Shown here: positions 16,908 to 25,540 of the stretch, one piece after another
Position numbering within the stretch: position 1 is the first letter of the stretch
How the letters are laid out: the number at the start of each line of letters is the position of its first letter
Assembly (NCBI GenBank): GCA_040772845.1
Contig: JAXGXG010000001.1
Location: forward strand, 5,270,001 to 5,334,000
Reading direction: 5' to 3'
Origin: PWXP01 sp040772845
GTDB lineage: Bacteria > Planctomycetota > Planctomycetia > Pirellulales > Thermoguttaceae
Length of the DNA stretch: 64,000 bases
Program-made: the position numbers and the translations under genes
The notes under the pieces: model-generated
Database searches by the model: none
Seen by the model: only the letters and a program-made list of their open reading frames with translations
What the model was told of the DNA's origin: nothing

Positions 16908-18332
16908 CTAACGCTCGCTTCCCACCCGCCTACTATCCGATTCCGCGCCGGCCGCAAGACTGCCGTGCAGCGTGATCGGCTCGGCCCGATCAATATGAAC
17001 TTCGACAATCTGCCCGGCCAAACAGACCGGGCCGTCGAACACCACAATCCGATCGCAGGTGGTGCGCCCGACGAGTTGCTGCCGGTCGCCTTCCTGGCCC
17101 TGTTTTCGGGCCGACTTGCTCGGCCCTTCCACGAGCACTTCCACCTGCCGGCCGACCTGTCGCAGGTTGTCCTCCAGGCTGACGGCATTCTGCGCGGCGA
17201 GCAGCTCATTGTTCCGCCGTCGCTTGACGGCTTCGGACACGTCATCGGCGTACAGTTCCGCGGCCTTCGTGCCGGGGCGGGTACTGTACTTAAAGATGAA
17301 GCTGTTCTTAAACCGCGAGTGGCGAACCAGATCGAGCGTCTGCTCGAAGTCGGCATCGGTCTCGCCGCAGAAACCGACAATGAAGTCGCTCGTGACCGCG
17401 GCATTGGGGATGGTCTCACGAATGCGCCGCAGCATGTCGCGATAGAACGCGGCCGTATACCCTCGCTTCATGCGACGGAGGACCGCATCCGAGCCGCTCT
17501 GTGCCGGTACGTGCAGATAGGGGCATACCCTGTCCAGATCGCGCACGGCCGCCAGCAGATCGTCGGTCATGTGCTTCGGGTAGTTCGTAACGAACCGGAT
17601 TCGTTGCAAACCGTCAATGTCGTGAATCCGGTACAACAGATCACTCAACCGGACCGTGGCGCCGCCGCTACGGTCGACATAGCTGTTGACCGTCTGCCCG
17701 AGCAAAGTCACCTCGATACAGCCGGCGTCCGCCAACCGTCGTGTTTCGGTTACGATCTCGTCGGCCGGGCGACATTGCTCCGGACCTCGCACGCTGGGCA
17801 CGATGCAGTAAGTGCAGAAATTGTCGCAGCCGAACATGGCGCGGACCATCGCCTGCGCGCCTGACGGACGGCGTGCAGGAACGTTGAAGTCCAACCGTGT
17901 GAAGCTGCCGGCAACCTCGGCGCGCGTGCCTGCATGGCGGTCCAGGCTGATGGCCAGTTGCGGCCCGTCGCCGGCCTTCGCCCGCTCGATCAGTTCCACC
18001 AGGCGGCTCAACTGTCCCGGACCGACGACCAGATCGACGTGCGGCGCTTGGCGGAAGATACGCTGCCGGTCCTTCTGGGCCATGCACCCAATCACGCCAA
18101 TGACCGTGCCAGGCCGATGCTCTTTCACGTGCTTCAATCGGCCCAAAGCGCTGTAGACCTTGTCTTCGGCATGTTGCCGCACGCTGCAGGTGTTGAAAAG
18201 GATGACGTCGGCGCTGCGACGCGAGTCAACCCGTTGGAAGCCGGCGTCTTCCAAGGTGGCGACGAGCAGCTCCGTATCGAGCACGTTCATCTGGCAGCCG
18301 AGGGTCTCAATGTGAACTCGATACGGCATCAT
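16908..18332 (-). CDS. miaB: tRNA-2-methylthio-N6-dimethylallyladenosine synthase
   Basis: A 474-residue methylthiotransferase that converts i6A37 to ms2i6A37 in tRNAs reading UNN codons, using two 4Fe-4S clusters and S-adenosylmethionine. The UPF0004 domain cysteines are C13 (LGCQMN), C49 (FNTCSVR) and C83 (IGCMAQ). The radical SAM motif is C169-C173-C176 (CDNFCTYC). A C-terminal TRAM-like domain for tRNA binding is seen around 'RTTCDRIVVFDGPVCLAGQIVEV'. 'GPEQCRP' follows 'VPSVRG', where the family usually reads 'RGxExSR'; this is a small deviation. The length is normal. The gene follows a small membrane protein gene by 22 bases. No strong ribosome binding site is visible; the second codon is also Met, so the start could be 18329. 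Confidence 0.9.
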   Translation of the reverse strand: MMPYRVHIETLGCQMNVLDTELLVATLEDAGFQRVDSRRSADVILFNTCSVRQHAEDKVYSALGRLKHVKEHRPGTVIGVIGCMAQKDRQRIFRQAPHVDLVVGPGQLSRLVELIERAKAGDGPQLAISLDRHAGTRAEVAGSFTRLDFNVPARRPSGAQAMVRAMFGCDNFCTYCIVPSVRGPEQCRPADEIVTETRRLADAGCIEVTLLGQTVNSYVDRSGGATVRLSDLLYRIHDIDGLQRIRFVTNYPKHMTDDLLAAVRDLDRVCPYLHVPAQSGSDAVLRRMKRGYTAAFYRDMLRRIRETIPNAAVTSDFIVGFCGETDADFEQTLDLVRHSRFKNSFIFKYSTRPGTKAAELYADDVSEAVKRRRNNELLAAQNAVSLEDNLRQVGRQVEVLVEGPSKSARKQGQEGDRQQLVGRTTCDRIVVFDGPVCLAGQIVEVHIDRAEPITLHGSLAAGAESDSRRVGSER

Positions 18333-18354
18333 TCATACGTTGCGAAAGGCGGGA

Positions 18355-18555
18355 TCACGCGGTTCTTCGTCGCAGGTCTTCAATCGCCTTTCGCTTCCGT
18401 TCCGCCTCCTGCATTTTCTTTTCTTTTTCGACTTCTTCGCGGAACCGCTCGACCATTTGGTCGCGGCGTTTTCTCATCAGGCGCACCAGTGCCAGCACGG
18501 CCACATAGGCCGCCACCACCAGCAACGCGATACTCCATCCATCCATGTGCTGCAT
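18355..18555 (-). CDS. small single-span membrane protein with coiled-coil tail
   Basis: A 66-residue protein with one transmembrane helix at the N-terminus (WSIALLVVAAYVAVLALV), then a positively charged boundary (RLMRKRRDQ) and a charged, probably coiled-coil cytoplasmic tail (VERFREEVEKEKKMQEAER). The start at 18555 is supported by a GGGAGGG stretch upstream. It is probably cotranscribed with miaB. No known family could be assigned. Confidence 0.6.
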   Translation of the reverse strand: MQHMDGWSIALLVVAAYVAVLALVRLMRKRRDQMVERFREEVEKEKKMQEAERKRKAIEDLRRRTA

Positions 18556-18762
18556 CGTCGCCCTCCCGGCGGGTCATACTACACAAAGTAGTATTGTAAC
18601 GCGTACCCGGGTTGACGGCGAGTCCAAACGCGGGGTAAACTGTATCAACCCTAAGGTGGGCCACCTGAAGGCGGTACTCCAACTCACAATAAGCCCATTC
18701 GCGCCCCCTAATCCGGGAGCCGACTTATCGACTCCCCGGCACTTCCCTGTAGGATTCGGACA

Positions 18763-19323
18763 ATGAACTGGTTCTGGCTGTTCGGTCTTGCCGTTGCTCT
18801 GGCGATGGATGCCTTTGCTGTGGCGATTTCCGCTGGAATGGTCCTTCGGCCCGTGTCCTATCGAAGTATGTTTCGGCTGGCGTTCCATTTCGGGCTGTTT
18901 CAAGCCCTTATGCCGGTGCTCGGCTGGTCGGCCGGGCAGCAGGTGGCGCACCATCTCAGCGCTGTGGATCACTGGATTGCCTTCGGTCTTCTGGCGTTTC
19001 TTGGCGGCAAGATGTTATGGGATGCAAGAAACCCCGAGCGCGCGCCGCGAAACGAAGACCCGACGCGCGGCCTGATGCTGGTCACCCTTTCCGTGGCGAC
19101 GAGCGTCGATGCCCTGGCCGTCGGCTTGAGTCTCGCGCTGGTCGGTGTCTCGATTTGGCTACCGGCCGTGGTGATTGGCCTGGTTGCCGCCACGCTCAGC
19201 GCCGTTGGCTTCGGGTTGGGAAGCCGGTTGGGCGTCATTTGGGAACGCTGGGCTGACGTGCTCGGCGGGACGATTCTGCTACTGGTCGGATGCGAGATTC
19301 TGGTTTCGCATCTTGCGCCATGA
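18763..19323 (+). CDS. mntP: manganese efflux pump
   Basis: A 186-residue inner-membrane protein with six predicted helices and the two symmetric signature motifs of the MntP family, 'AVALAMDAFAVAISAGM' in helix 1 and 'SVATSVDALAVGLSLAL' in helix 4, each with the conserved Asp. It exports Mn2+ and protects against manganese excess. The short cytoplasmic loop between the halves is rich in Arg/Glu (NPERAPRNEDPT). I looked in the 160-base leader for a yybP-ykoY-type manganese riboswitch, which often controls this gene, and did not see one. Its 3' end overlaps nrdG on the other strand by 89 bases. Confidence 0.88.
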   Translation: MNWFWLFGLAVALAMDAFAVAISAGMVLRPVSYRSMFRLAFHFGLFQALMPVLGWSAGQQVAHHLSAVDHWIAFGLLAFLGGKMLWDARNPERAPRNEDPTRGLMLVTLSVATSVDALAVGLSLALVGVSIWLPAVVIGLVAATLSAVGFGLGSRLGVIWERWADVLGGTILLLVGCEILVSHLAP

Positions 19324-20032
19324 GCATTCCATCAACGCCGACCAGGTCGACACGCCCGACCCACGGTTCCGCAACTCGCTTCAACCGCTCGAGCCACTCG
19401 ATCGAGGGTGCAAGGTAGTTGCGGAACTCGGCATTCCACGCCCCGGCCGGCCTGAATGCCTGCAAGACGTATCGAGGCGCCCCTTTGCAGAATCGGGCAA
19501 TCTGCTCAATGGCTGCGTCGTCGTGAAAACGGGGTAAGACCGTAGTTCGGAACTCGTAATCCACACCTGCAGTGGCAATGGCGTCGCGGCTGGCCGCCAG
19601 TTGCGTCACCGGAACGGCAACGCCGGTCAGTTCGAGGTAGCGATGTGGATCGTGCTTGACGTCCATCGCCACGTAGTCGACCAACCCTCCGCGCAGGGCC
19701 TCGCCAAGCACCGAGGGATTCGTGCCGTTCGTATCGAGCTTGACCAGTAGCCCCAGGTCCTTGATACGCCCGAGAAAGGCGAGCAGACCGGGCTGGAGCG
19801 TGGGCTCGCCACCCGAAACCACCACGCCCTCCAGCAACCGGCGTCGCGTACTCAGCAGATTGAGCACATGCTCCGCCGTTGGCACATCCTCGTTATCGCT
19901 GCCGCGAAATGCGATGAGTTGCCGATTGTGGCAGTAGCCGCATCGCAGGTTGCAGCCTTGCGTAAACACGAGTGCGGCCAACCGGCCGGGAAAGTCGATC
20001 AACGTCAGGCCTTGGAATCCGCCAAGGATCAT
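19235..20032 (-). CDS. nrdG: anaerobic ribonucleoside-triphosphate reductase activating protein
   Basis: A 265-residue radical SAM activase that installs the glycyl radical on NrdD under anaerobic conditions. The cluster motif is C27-C31-C34 (QGCNLRCGYCHNRQL), followed by 'VVVSGGEPTLQPGLLAFLGRIKDLG' and 'VDYVAMDVKHDPHRY', as in the NrdG/pyruvate-formate-lyase-activase family. The gene lies 32 bases after dcd and belongs to the nrdD-dcd-nrdG operon. The last ~30 residues (rich in Arg/Ser) are encoded in the tail-to-tail overlap with mntP and look non-conserved, so a natural end a little earlier may have been lost. Confidence 0.85.
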   Translation of the reverse strand: MILGGFQGLTLIDFPGRLAALVFTQGCNLRCGYCHNRQLIAFRGSDNEDVPTAEHVLNLLSTRRRLLEGVVVSGGEPTLQPGLLAFLGRIKDLGLLVKLDTNGTNPSVLGEALRGGLVDYVAMDVKHDPHRYLELTGVAVPVTQLAASRDAIATAGVDYEFRTTVLPRFHDDAAIEQIARFCKGAPRYVLQAFRPAGAWNAEFRNYLAPSIEWLERLKRVAEPWVGRVDLVGVDGMLMAQDAKPESRIRPVAESSRRARQPSVPK

Positions 20033-20064
20033 AAAACCCCTCCTGGGAAACTGTCGTCAAACCA

Positions 20065-20631
20065 TCACATTCGCGGAAGCGTCAGGCCGGTTTGCCCCTG
20101 ATACTTGCCGGCGCGATCGGCGTACGACTGCTCGCAGGGAGCGTCGCTTTCGAAAAAGAGCACCTGGGCCAACCCTTCGCCTGCGTAAATCCGGGCCGGC
20201 AGCGGCGTCGTATTCGAAATCTCCAGTACGGCCCGTCCTTGCCAGCCCGGCTCGAACGGCGTAACGTTTACAATGATGCCGCATCGGGCATAGGTCGATT
20301 TGCCCACGCAAATGGTCAGAACATTGCGCGGAATACGGAACGTCTCCACGCTGACCGCCAGGGCAAAGCTGTTGGGCGGGATCAGGCAAATGGAGTCCTT
20401 CACTTCGACCAGGCTCTTCGGGTCGAACTGCTTCGGATCGACGATCGCGCCGTAGACATTTGTGAAGACGCGAAACTCATCGGCCACACGAATGTCGTAT
20501 CCGTACGAAGAAACCCCGAACGAAATGACCGGCTGACCGTCCACCTGCCGCACCAACCGATCGACGAACGGCTCGATCATGCCATGCTCGCGGGCCATGG
20601 TGCGAATCCAACTATCCGGTTTGATACTCAA
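20065..20631 (-). CDS. dcd: dCTP deaminase
   Basis: A 188-residue trimeric enzyme turning dCTP into dUTP, the first step toward dTMP. Family motifs are seen: 'GVSSYGYDIRVADEFRVFTN', 'IPPNSFALAVSVETFRIP', the active-site stretch 'VGKSTYARCGIIVNVTPFEPGW' (Ser and Arg) and 'AVLEISNTTPLPARIYAGEGL' with the catalytic Glu. The start is TTG at 20631: it has AAGGAG eight bases upstream, overlaps the nrdD stop as TTGA, and gives the normal family length. There is no ATG nearby that keeps the N-terminal motif. Coupling to nrdD fits a role in balancing deoxynucleotide supply. Confidence 0.9.
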   Translation of the reverse strand: MSIKPDSWIRTMAREHGMIEPFVDRLVRQVDGQPVISFGVSSYGYDIRVADEFRVFTNVYGAIVDPKQFDPKSLVEVKDSICLIPPNSFALAVSVETFRIPRNVLTICVGKSTYARCGIIVNVTPFEPGWQGRAVLEISNTTPLPARIYAGEGLAQVLFFESDAPCEQSYADRAGKYQGQTGLTLPRM

Positions 20632-22925
20632 AGTACGGTCTCCTTGGTCGGCAGTACGGACGGACCCGACAAGACAGAAGACGTCTGGTCGGGAATGGAC
20701 TGGGGATTGAGCGAGGAAGAAGAACCTTTCCCCATCATGGAAAGCGAATCCGGCGAGGAAGACGGCCCTTTCCCCGTAATAGAAAAGGTGCTTCGCGCGG
20801 CGAACTCCGCCTGCTTGCCGGCATTCCACTGATTCACAGGCCGCAAGTAACCGACCACTCGCGAGTAGACTTCCGTCTCGCGACCACAGTCCGGACAAGT
20901 CTGCACCTCCCCGCGCAAATACCCATGCTGCGGACAGATCGAAAACGTGGGCGATAGGGTGAAATACGGCAGCCGGTAGTTCTCGCACACCTTGCGCACA
21001 AACCGCTTGACCAGCTCGGGGTCCGAGACGGCTTCGCCCAGAAAGACATGTTGCACCGTCCCGCCCGTGTAGCGCGACTGCAACCCATCTTGCAGGTCGA
21101 GCACCTGGAAGACGTCGTCCGTATACTGAACGGGCAACTGCGTGGAATTGGTGTAATAGGGTTCGGCCGGTATTTCCGCATTGCAGGTCTCGCCGCTCCC
21201 GGCGAAATACGCGTCGGAATAGCGCTGCTGGTCCAGCCGCGCCAGCCGATAACCGGTGCCTTCGGCCGGCGTCGCCTCCAGGTTGAACAACCGGCCGGTA
21301 AGCTCCTGGAACTCTTGCAGCCGCATTCGCATATGGTCGAGAACGCGGCCGGCAAACGCCGCTCCCTCCTGGCTGCCGATATCGACGCCGAGAAGGTTCA
21401 TGCACGCCTCGTTCATGCCGACCAGCCCGATGGTCGAAAAATGGTGGTGCCAGTAATGACCGAATCGCTCCTTGACGCTTCGCAAGTAAAACCTGGTATA
21501 GGGATACAGTCCCTGATCGGTAAATGCTTCAAGTACCTGCCGTTTCGTTTCGAGACTGGTGCGGGCAATTTCCATCAGTTGGTCGAGCCGCTCGAGGAAG
21601 TCGGCTTCGGACGACGCCAGGTAGCCCAATCGCGGCATGTTGATCGTGACCACGCCAATCGAGCCGGTCAGCGGATTTGCGCCGAACAGCCCGCCGCCAC
21701 GGCGCTCCAGCGCCCGCAAATCCAACCGCAGGCGGCAGCACATCGACCGGGCATCGTCGGGCGACATATCGGAGTTGACGAAATTGGCGAAGTAGGGAAT
21801 GCCATAGCGGGCGGTCGCCTTCCATAGTTGCTCCAGGCCCGGGGCATCCCAATCGAAATCGGCCGTGATGTTGTAGGTAGGAATGGGGAACGTGAACACG
21901 CGCCCTTTCGCGTCGCCTTCGGCCAGCACTTCCAGGAACGCCGTGTTGAACATGTCCATTTCGGGCTGGAACTCGCCGTACGTCTCCGCCTGCGGCTGCC
22001 CGCCGATAATGGCCGTTTCATCGCGCAAGGTGCGGGGCGGCTGGAGGTCGAGCGTGACGTTGGTAAACGGTGTCTGGAACCCGACGCGGGTGGCCACGTT
22101 GAGGTTGAAGATGAACTCCTGCAGCGCCTGCTTCACTTCGCCATAATCGAGCCCGTCGTACCGGATGAACGGGGCGAGCAGGGTATCGATATTGGAGAAC
22201 GCCTGGGCGCCGGCCGCCTCGCCCTGCAACGTGTAGAAGAAATTGACGATCTGCCCCAGTGCCGCGCGGAAGTGCTTTGCCGGCCGGCTTTCGGCCTTTC
22301 CGGACGCCCCCTGAAAGCCTGAAGCCAGCAGATCGCGCAGGTCCCACCCCACGCAATAGGCAGACAATAACCCCAGATCGTGCAGATGGAAATCGCCACT
22401 AACATGCGCTTCGCGCACTTCCGGGGTGTACAGCTTGTTGAGCCAGTAGACCTTGCTGATCTCGCTGGAAACGTAATTGTTCAGACCCTGTAGTGAATAG
22501 GCCATATTGCTGTTTTCGCGGACCCGCCAGTCCATTTGGTCCAGATAACGGTCGATCAGGTCGAGATCGGCCTTCTGGATCATCTCGCGGTTGCGTGCGT
22601 GCTGGTCGCGGTAGAGGATATACGCCTTCGCCGTCTTCTTGAATGGCGAGGCGAGCAGGGTTTCTTCGACCACGTTCTGCACGTCCTCAACCGACGGCGC
22701 CGCTTCTTGCGACATCATCTGGAGAATGCCCAGTACACGCACGGTGAGCGTATGGGCCGCATCGGCCTCGAACTCGCCGGTGGCCTTGCCTGCCTTCAGA
22801 ATGGCGCGGGAGATCTTTCGGGCGTCGAACTCTGCCAGGGAGCCATCCCGCTTCTGAATGGTCGTTACGGACGCCGTTTCGCCAGAAGCAACATAATCAT
22901 GCCGGTAGACTTGCGCGGTAGCCAA
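20628..22925 (-). CDS. nrdD: anaerobic (class III) ribonucleoside-triphosphate reductase
   Basis: A 765-residue glycyl-radical enzyme reducing ribonucleoside triphosphates without oxygen or B12. An ATP-cone allosteric domain comes first ('VTTIQKRDGSLAEFDARKISRAI'), then the catalytic barrel. Near the C-terminus are a zinc site (CPQHGYLRGEVQTCPDCG) and the glycyl-radical loop 'RVVGYLRP'. The start is TTG at 22925 with AAAGGAG ten bases upstream; the frame runs on to 23039 but without family sequence. Family members usually end about 25 residues after the radical loop. Here about 45 further residues follow, Ser/Pro rich with repeated 'GKG..SSS' units. The 3' end overlaps dcd. Upstream are a cobalamin riboswitch and a promoter. 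Confidence 0.92.
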   Translation of the reverse strand: MATAQVYRHDYVASGETASVTTIQKRDGSLAEFDARKISRAILKAGKATGEFEADAAHTLTVRVLGILQMMSQEAAPSVEDVQNVVEETLLASPFKKTAKAYILYRDQHARNREMIQKADLDLIDRYLDQMDWRVRENSNMAYSLQGLNNYVSSEISKVYWLNKLYTPEVREAHVSGDFHLHDLGLLSAYCVGWDLRDLLASGFQGASGKAESRPAKHFRAALGQIVNFFYTLQGEAAGAQAFSNIDTLLAPFIRYDGLDYGEVKQALQEFIFNLNVATRVGFQTPFTNVTLDLQPPRTLRDETAIIGGQPQAETYGEFQPEMDMFNTAFLEVLAEGDAKGRVFTFPIPTYNITADFDWDAPGLEQLWKATARYGIPYFANFVNSDMSPDDARSMCCRLRLDLRALERRGGGLFGANPLTGSIGVVTINMPRLGYLASSEADFLERLDQLMEIARTSLETKRQVLEAFTDQGLYPYTRFYLRSVKERFGHYWHHHFSTIGLVGMNEACMNLLGVDIGSQEGAAFAGRVLDHMRMRLQEFQELTGRLFNLEATPAEGTGYRLARLDQQRYSDAYFAGSGETCNAEIPAEPYYTNSTQLPVQYTDDVFQVLDLQDGLQSRYTGGTVQHVFLGEAVSDPELVKRFVRKVCENYRLPYFTLSPTFSICPQHGYLRGEVQTCPDCGRETEVYSRVVGYLRPVNQWNAGKQAEFAARSTFSITGKGPSSSPDSLSMMGKGSSSSLNPQSIPDQTSSVLSGPSVLPTKETVL

Positions 22926-23106
22926 GTGACGGAGCTCCTTTCCTTGTCGCGGGTATACCGCGATTCCATCTTGCCGCAGCTTCCACGGCAGCGCATCGGC
23001 GCAAGACCACCCTTCATGCAGCCAATCGGGGGCGCACAACAGGAGACTGGGCCGACCTCACCTCCCCGCGGAAGCGACAGTCGATTCGTTACGTTCGAAT
23101 GAAACC

Positions 23107-23311
23107 ATGCCGGCAGGTCTTCGGACTCGCAGGTCTCTACGGTCTTAACAGGCCGCATTCCTACTAACCGTCGCTTCCCAGCCTGCCTCTTGTGAAGCAT
23201 CTGTGGCCAGTGCTTGGTGACGGTGTTCGTTCCTGCATACCGCTGCGGGGCAGCCACGGATTTCCACCGTGTTCCCTCTTGCGACGCTCGCTTTTGCGAG
23301 CGAACCAGCAT
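23107..23311 (-). promoter_or_regulatory. cobalamin (adenosylcobalamin-type) riboswitch
   Basis: On the minus strand the leader contains the hallmark blocks in order: 'GAGGGAACACGGTGGAAATCCG' region (23252-23280), 'GGCTGCCCCGCA', 'AAGCACTGGCC', 'GGCAGGCTGGGAAG', and the 3' block 'GAGTCCGAAGACCTGCCGGC' ending at 23111. The outer stem ATGCTGG/CCGGCAT closes the element at 23305-23311 and 23107-23113. It lies about 180 bases before nrdD. Known riboswitches of this class turn genes off when B12 is abundant. Control of B12-independent ribonucleotide reductases by this RNA has been described in other bacteria, so it probably represses nrdD-dcd-nrdG when B12 is present. The expression platform in the 180-base spacer was not resolved. 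Confidence 0.9.
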
Positions 23312-23319
23312 GAACTTCA

Positions 23320-23348
23320 AATCTATCGGTCTGCCGTCTGTGTGTCAA
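23320..23348 (-). promoter_or_regulatory. sigma-70-type promoter of the nrdD operon
   Basis: On the minus strand TTGACA (23343-23348) is followed by a 17-base spacer and TAGATT (23320-23325). Transcription would start near 23313, directly at the 5' edge of the riboswitch. The perfect -35, ideal spacing and position make this convincing. Confidence 0.75.
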
Positions 23349-23560
23349 CAGCCAAACGCGAAGATTTCTTGTTCCAACCACAACTGGCAGTATTCGCTAG
23401 CAACGCTGACATACAAACTGTAGTGGTTCGCCCCGCGAAACCGCACCGCTTCGTGACACGCCCAAGTTGCCCATCCTCCCTTCCTGATCCCCACCGAAGA
23501 ACGGGATTTGCAGTCTGTATTTTGGCCGTCTGACGTGTCAGCGAGCCTGCCTTCTCAGTC

Positions 23561-24994
23561 TCAGACGAGCGGCAGGAGGAGAGCGAAGAGGGTCGTGAAC
23601 AGCAGACCGATGACGGCCATGGTGCTGACGGTGACGGTCCATGTTTTAAGGGTTTCGATTTCTGTCAGGCCGCCCATCTTGGCGAAGATCCAGAAGCCGG
23701 AATCGTTCATCCAGTTGCAGCATTGGGCGCCGAAGCCGATGGCCGCGGCCAGGTAGACCGGATGATAGCCAAGGCCGTCACCGGCGGGGATCATGGCTGC
23801 CAGCATGGCCGAGGTCGTAATCATCGAGACCGTGCTGGAACCCTGGGCGAACTTCAGCAGTGTAGCGATGAAGAACGCAAGGAAGAGCAGCTTGATGCCG
23901 CCGATCGCTTCCGTGCCGTCTCCGGCCATCAGGCCTTCGATGGCTTCTCCTACCTGCGCCTCTTTGAGCATGGCCCCGAAAGCGCCGCCGGCCGAGGTGA
24001 TCAGAATGATGACGCCAGCACTCATGAGCGAACCCTCGACGATCTTCGCAAGCTGTTGGCGGCTCGGCCTTCGCTGACACCATAGGACGGCCAACGCGAT
24101 GGCGGCCGAGACCAGCATGGCCAGATTGGCGTTGCCGAATACCGCCGTGACCGTCTCGGCCCGTGCGATGGTGGTGGCCGGTTCGGCGCCCTTGGCCAGT
24201 GTCGAGACGATCGTATGCGCAGAGATCATCAGCACGGGCAGAATGATCGGCAGTAGCGAAGGCAGCAAGCCGGGAAGCTTGTCATCCGGCAGCGGCTCCG
24301 GCTCCGGCGCAGCCCCTTCCAGCGGACGCATCGGAATGTCGATCCGGCGCGAGAGCCAGCCGACGAACAGCAGGATGACCACGGCCGTGGGCGCGGCGCA
24401 GAGCAGGCCAACCATGATCATCATTCCCAGGTCGATGCCAAGTGATTCAGCAATCAGCAGTGGCCCAGGCGTCGGTGGCACCAGCGAGTGCGTGATGGAC
24501 GCACCTGCCCCCATGGCCAGGATCAATAGAAGATAACTGCGTTTGGTCCGGCGGTGCATGGACCGCGCCAGTGGAATCAGCAGGTAGAAGACCGTGTCGA
24601 AGAAAACGGGGATCGAGAGGACAAAGCCACTGGTCATTAGCGAAACCTCGCAGCGTTTCTCGCCGAGCAGCCCGACGAACAGCCGAACGATGCGGTCGGC
24701 AGCGCCGGAGTCGATCAGACACCTGCCGATCACGGCCGCCAATGCGATAATGATGCCGATCTTACCGGCGGTGGCCCCGAAGGCCTCTGTGACCCGGCTG
24801 GTCTTCACGGCAAACTCACCCGGCGCCAGTAGACTCACGACAATGGCTGCCGTAATCAAGGCCAGAAAGGCATTGACTCGCAAGGCGATAATCATCCCCA
24901 GCACGACAGCGATACCGATTGCCAGAATCAGCAATGGCCCAATTCCGACCGGGGCCTGGCTGGCGAAGACGCACAAAGATGACAGCCCGCACAA
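23561..24994 (-). CDS. GntP-family gluconate/sugar-acid permease
   Basis: A 477-residue inner-membrane transporter with about 12-14 hydrophobic segments. Family landmarks include 'GLGYHPVYLAAAIGFGAQCCNWMNDSGFWIF' near the C-terminus, 'FAQGSSTVSMITTSAMLA', and 'GASITHSLVPPTPGPLLIAESLGIDLG' in the middle. GntP proteins import gluconate or related acids such as glycerate or fructuronate by H+ symport. The start is TTG at 24994, chosen for the GGGAGGA at the usual distance; another TTG at 25030 lacks a site. No catabolic gene lies beside it, so the substrate cannot be inferred. It reads toward the riboswitch of nrdD but is separated from that promoter by about 210 bases. Confidence 0.87.
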   Translation of the reverse strand: MCGLSSLCVFASQAPVGIGPLLILAIGIAVVLGMIIALRVNAFLALITAAIVVSLLAPGEFAVKTSRVTEAFGATAGKIGIIIALAAVIGRCLIDSGAADRIVRLFVGLLGEKRCEVSLMTSGFVLSIPVFFDTVFYLLIPLARSMHRRTKRSYLLLILAMGAGASITHSLVPPTPGPLLIAESLGIDLGMMIMVGLLCAAPTAVVILLFVGWLSRRIDIPMRPLEGAAPEPEPLPDDKLPGLLPSLLPIILPVLMISAHTIVSTLAKGAEPATTIARAETVTAVFGNANLAMLVSAAIALAVLWCQRRPSRQQLAKIVEGSLMSAGVIILITSAGGAFGAMLKEAQVGEAIEGLMAGDGTEAIGGIKLLFLAFFIATLLKFAQGSSTVSMITTSAMLAAMIPAGDGLGYHPVYLAAAIGFGAQCCNWMNDSGFWIFAKMGGLTEIETLKTWTVTVSTMAVIGLLFTTLFALLLPLV

Positions 24995-25421
24995 GATTCG
25001 GTCCTCCCTGGACGCATTGGCCTCGCTCAATCATTTAGGGGGCTGCCCCCCGTGCCGAGCGGCGAAAACAGCCGGCATAACGCAAGCCGTAAGACCTTAC
25101 AGCTCTGCGAAGTCTGGGATCTCACCACCGACACGATCTTACCGGACGCGGTGAAGAATTGCCAGCAGGACCGGCAACGCCGGCAGGTCATGTTTGGTGA
25201 TTGCGTTCTTCCGCCTGTCTGCACGCGCGAACGCGACCCGTTGGTAATCCCGGCTTTGGCGGGGAAGCGAACGACCGGTGAAAGCCGGCACAATGCACTG
25301 GGGATACCTCCGGAAACGACAGGGCCCGATTCTCTGCGGATTTTTGGACCCTACCCCCCTCTGGCATGTTCGCGGCGAAGTCAGGATGGAACCCCCCCCA
25401 TAGGGAATATGCTTTGTGTGT
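24995..25421. other. divergent intergenic region, no gene seen
   Basis: It lies between the permease (minus) and the PEP-CTERM operon (plus). Short palindromic stretches such as GCCGGCATAACGCAAGCCG occur around 25070-25090, but nothing could be assigned. The plus-strand promoter follows at 25422. Confidence 0.4.
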
Positions 25422-25450
25422 TTGACGGAGTTTGCGCCTGCTAGTACAAT
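25422..25450 (+). promoter_or_regulatory. sigma-70-type promoter of the PEP-CTERM/pilin-like operon
   Basis: TTGACG (25422-25427), a 17-base spacer and TACAAT (25445-25450). The predicted start near 25457 gives an 84-base leader to the GTG at 25541. Both boxes are one base from consensus and the spacing is ideal. Confidence 0.65.
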
Positions 25451-25540
25451 GAAATCGTGGTGTCGGACGTTATATCTACGGAACTGCAGGTGGGAGAAAA
25501 CGCACGGTTCCGGCCCTTTACAATCGAACGGAGGTGTGCG

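Noticed and set aside
18600..18762. possible manganese (yybP-ykoY) riboswitch before mntP
   Set aside because: The conserved loop sequences of that riboswitch could not be found.
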